Assembly (NCBI GenBank): GCA_016946835.1 | Contig: JACVTC010000057.1 | Coordinates: 62,001-126,000 of the forward strand | Direction: 5' to 3' | Length of the DNA stretch: 64,000 nucleotides | Origin: Neocallimastix lanati (nom. inval.) | Taxonomy: Eukaryota; Neocallimastigomycota; Neocallimastigomycetes; Neocallimastigales; Neocallimastigaceae | Shown: in pieces, positions 62,101 through 64,000 of the stretch | How the letters are laid out: every line of letters starts with the position of its first letter | How positions within the stretch are numbered: position 1 is the first letter of the stretch | Notes under the pieces: generated by a model | Database searches by the model: none | What the model was told of the DNA's origin: nothing | The model's input: the letters and a program-made list of their open reading frames with translations, nothing else | Program-made: the position numbers and the translations under genes

Positions 62101-64000
62101 ATATATCTGATTTAGGACCAGAAGATGTCATTGATGGTATTGTTGATGTTTGTGTAACAATGCATGAATCTGTTAGATTAAAATGTATTCAATATGAAAA
62201 TGAAATTGGAAGGTTTAATTATATAACTCCTAAAAGTTATTTAGAATTACTTAATTTATATAAAATATTACTTCAGAAAAAACGAAATGAATTATATGGT
62301 TTACGTAAACGAACTGCCACAGGTTTGGATAAATTATTAAGTGCTGCAAAGGAAGTTGAAGTTTTACAAAACGAATTGAAAGCAATGCAACCATTGTTAT
62401 TACAAACTTCAAAAGAAGTTGAGGAAACTATGGTAAATATTGATAAAGATAAAAAAGATACACAAGTTCTTCGTGAAAATATTGCTAAAGAAGAAGAACT
62501 GGCTAGTCAAAAAGCAGATGAAACAAAAGCTATTGCAGATGACGCTAAAAGAGATTTAGATGAGGCATTACCATTATTAGCTAATGCATTAAATAGTTTA
62601 AAAACTCTTTCAAAAGGTGATATTACTGAAGTCAAAAGTATGCAACGTCCACCCGAAGGGGTAAAACTTGTTATTGAAGCAGTTTGTATTATGAAAGAGG
62701 TCAAACCTAAAAAGGTTGATGGAGATAAAATAGGAAAAAAAGTTGATGATTATTGGGAACCCGGTAAGCAACTTTTATCCGATCCAACTAGATTCATTGA
62801 TTCATTAATGAATTATGATAAAGATAATATTCCTGATGCTGTTATTAATAAAATTAAGCCTTATATTGATAATCCTAATTTCAAAAAAGAAGTAATTGAA
62901 AGAGTTTCAAAGGCAGCCACTTCAATGTGTTTATGGGTAAGAGCAATGGAAAAGTATTACTGGGTATCCAAAGTTGTCAAACCAAAACGTGAAAAATTAA
63001 AAGAAGCAGAAGAATCTTTGAAAGAAACTGTTGATGCCTTAAATCAATTAAAGAAGAGACTTAATGAAGCAGATGAGCATATTAAAGAAATGGAATTAAA
63101 ATTTATTGAAATGACAACCCGTAAAAAAGAATTAGCTGATAAGGTTGAAGAATGTAATATTAAATTAACAAGAGCTAGTAAATTAATTACCGGTTTAGAA
63201 AATGAAAGAGAAAGATGGAGTTCAACGGTTACCGAATTAGATGTTCTTCTCAAAAATATAATAGGGGATATATTGATTTCTGCAGGAGAAATTGCATATC
63301 TAGGAAATTTCACTCCTGAGTATAGATCGGACCTTAAACAATTATGGAATGAATTACTTAATCAAACTGCTATACCACACTCTGAATCTACTTCACTTTG
63401 GAGTAATTTAGGTGATCCAGTGGTATTACGAGAATGGGAATTATTTGGATTACCAAAAGATTCTTTATCAAGAGATAATGCCATTATAATTAAGAACTCA
63501 CAAAGATGGCCATTACTTATTGACCCTCAAGGTCAAGCCAATAAATGGATCAGAAATATGGAAAGTGAAAATGGTTTAGAAATTATTAAATTATCTGACA
63601 GAGAATTCCTTAGGAGTTTAGAAAATGCTATAAGATTTGGAAAACCCGTACTTCTAGAAAATGTGGATGAAGTTCTGGATCCAGCCCTAGAACCCATTTT
63701 AGCGAAAAAAATTTATAAACAAGGTGGAAATAGTGTTATTAAATTAGGTGATAATGTTCTACAATATCATAATGATTTCCGTTTTTACATTACTTCCAAA
63801 TTACCAAATCCCAAGTATTCACCTGAACTTTCAGCTACTTTAACCCTAGTTAACTTTACATTAACTCCTATTGGTCTTGAAGATCAACTATTAGCTTTAG
63901 TAGTCATCAATGAAAGACCAGATTTGGAAGAAGCTAAAAACAGTTTAGTAGCTTCAAATGCCCAAATGAAGCAAGAATTAAAAGAAATTGAAGATAAAAT
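53174..64000 (+). CDS. axonemal dynein heavy chain, DNAH1-like (3' truncated by window)
   Basis: Motor subunit of an inner-arm flagellar dynein. Exons run from 53174; the small ones join in frame, for example WISR|LRFCFKAENPEKYVERV across a 72-nt intron (54229-54300), and KKII|KYNFYVDCM across about 54393-54502, which matches the family's 'xLYVDCMP'. A large exon runs from about 55441 to 58845 and another from 58992 past the window end. The N-terminal tail has PRKIVIERTKKKYASINI and LPLEYF-like IPLEYFDNTEYESRTIEEWL, resembling DNAH1. The linker lies within about 56400-58300. AAA1 has GPAGTGKT (58474) with NCSDQLDYLAMGKFFKGLAS and Walker B ACFDEFNRI (58618). AAA2 has GPTGGGKTT (59463), AAA3 GPTGTGKT (60534) and AAA4 GIGGSGRQSL (61578; Arg for Lys, as is usual in axonemal AAA4). 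The stalk coiled coil (62340-63240) flanks a microtubule-binding domain (about 62640-62930), and AAA5 begins near 63260. AAA1 looks fully competent. AAA6 and the C-terminus lie outside. Confidence 0.92.

Overview
The window looks like nuclear DNA of an early-diverging zoosporic fungus, most likely an anaerobic gut fungus (Neocallimastigomycota: Neocallimastix, Piromyces or Anaeromyces type). Non-coding DNA is extremely AT-rich and full of homopolymers and long (AAT)n/(AAAT)n arrays. Coding DNA is richer in GC. Genes carry many short introns with GTAAGT/GTAAAT-like donors, and proteins contain long Asn runs. The proteins present are eukaryotic (Sin3, Pop1, THOC1, INTS6, a GYF protein). An axonemal dynein heavy chain implies a flagellated cell, which excludes Dikarya and Dictyostelium. 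The organism call is an inference; no ribosomal or marker gene is present.

Layout. About 370-4238 (+) is a heavily intron-split, catalytically degenerate member of the very-long-chain acyl-CoA synthetase/FATP family. Around 5.2-5.8 kb is a decayed coding repeat whose homologue lies inverted at 24.4-24.7 kb. At 6.26-7.03 kb (-) is an isochorismatase-fold protein that has lost its catalytic Asp and Cys. At 10.8-14.9 kb (+) is a GYF-domain protein. At 16.4-20.2 kb (-) is a dead Ty1/copia LTR retrotransposon lacking its reverse transcriptase and split by a small poly(A) retro-insertion with a target-site duplication. At 22-22.8 kb (-) is an unknown four-helix membrane protein. At 25.5-27.3 kb (-) is an unknown protein combining a cysteine/histidine finger with two membrane helices.

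From 31 kb the window is gene-dense: SIN3 corepressor (31-36 kb, +), an unknown small protein with one hydrophobic segment (37.6-38.3 kb, +), Integrator subunit 6 (39-43.4 kb, -), RNase P/MRP subunit POP1 (44.2-47.9 kb, +), THO complex subunit 1 (48.9-52.6 kb, +), and a DNAH1-like axonemal dynein heavy chain running off the right edge (53.2-64 kb, +).

Several of these genes act in transcription or RNA processing (SIN3, INTS6, POP1, THOC1, GYF), but in a eukaryotic genome the adjacency need not be functional. INTS6 and POP1 are divergently transcribed from a shared 0.8 kb spacer. I saw no tRNA, rRNA or CRISPR, and nothing I would call a new defence or biosynthetic system. The points most worth a second look are the two pseudoenzymes, the nested retro-insertion, the dispersed unknown coding repeat and the fungal INTS6. 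All exon coordinates were derived by hand from frame, splice consensus and family similarity.
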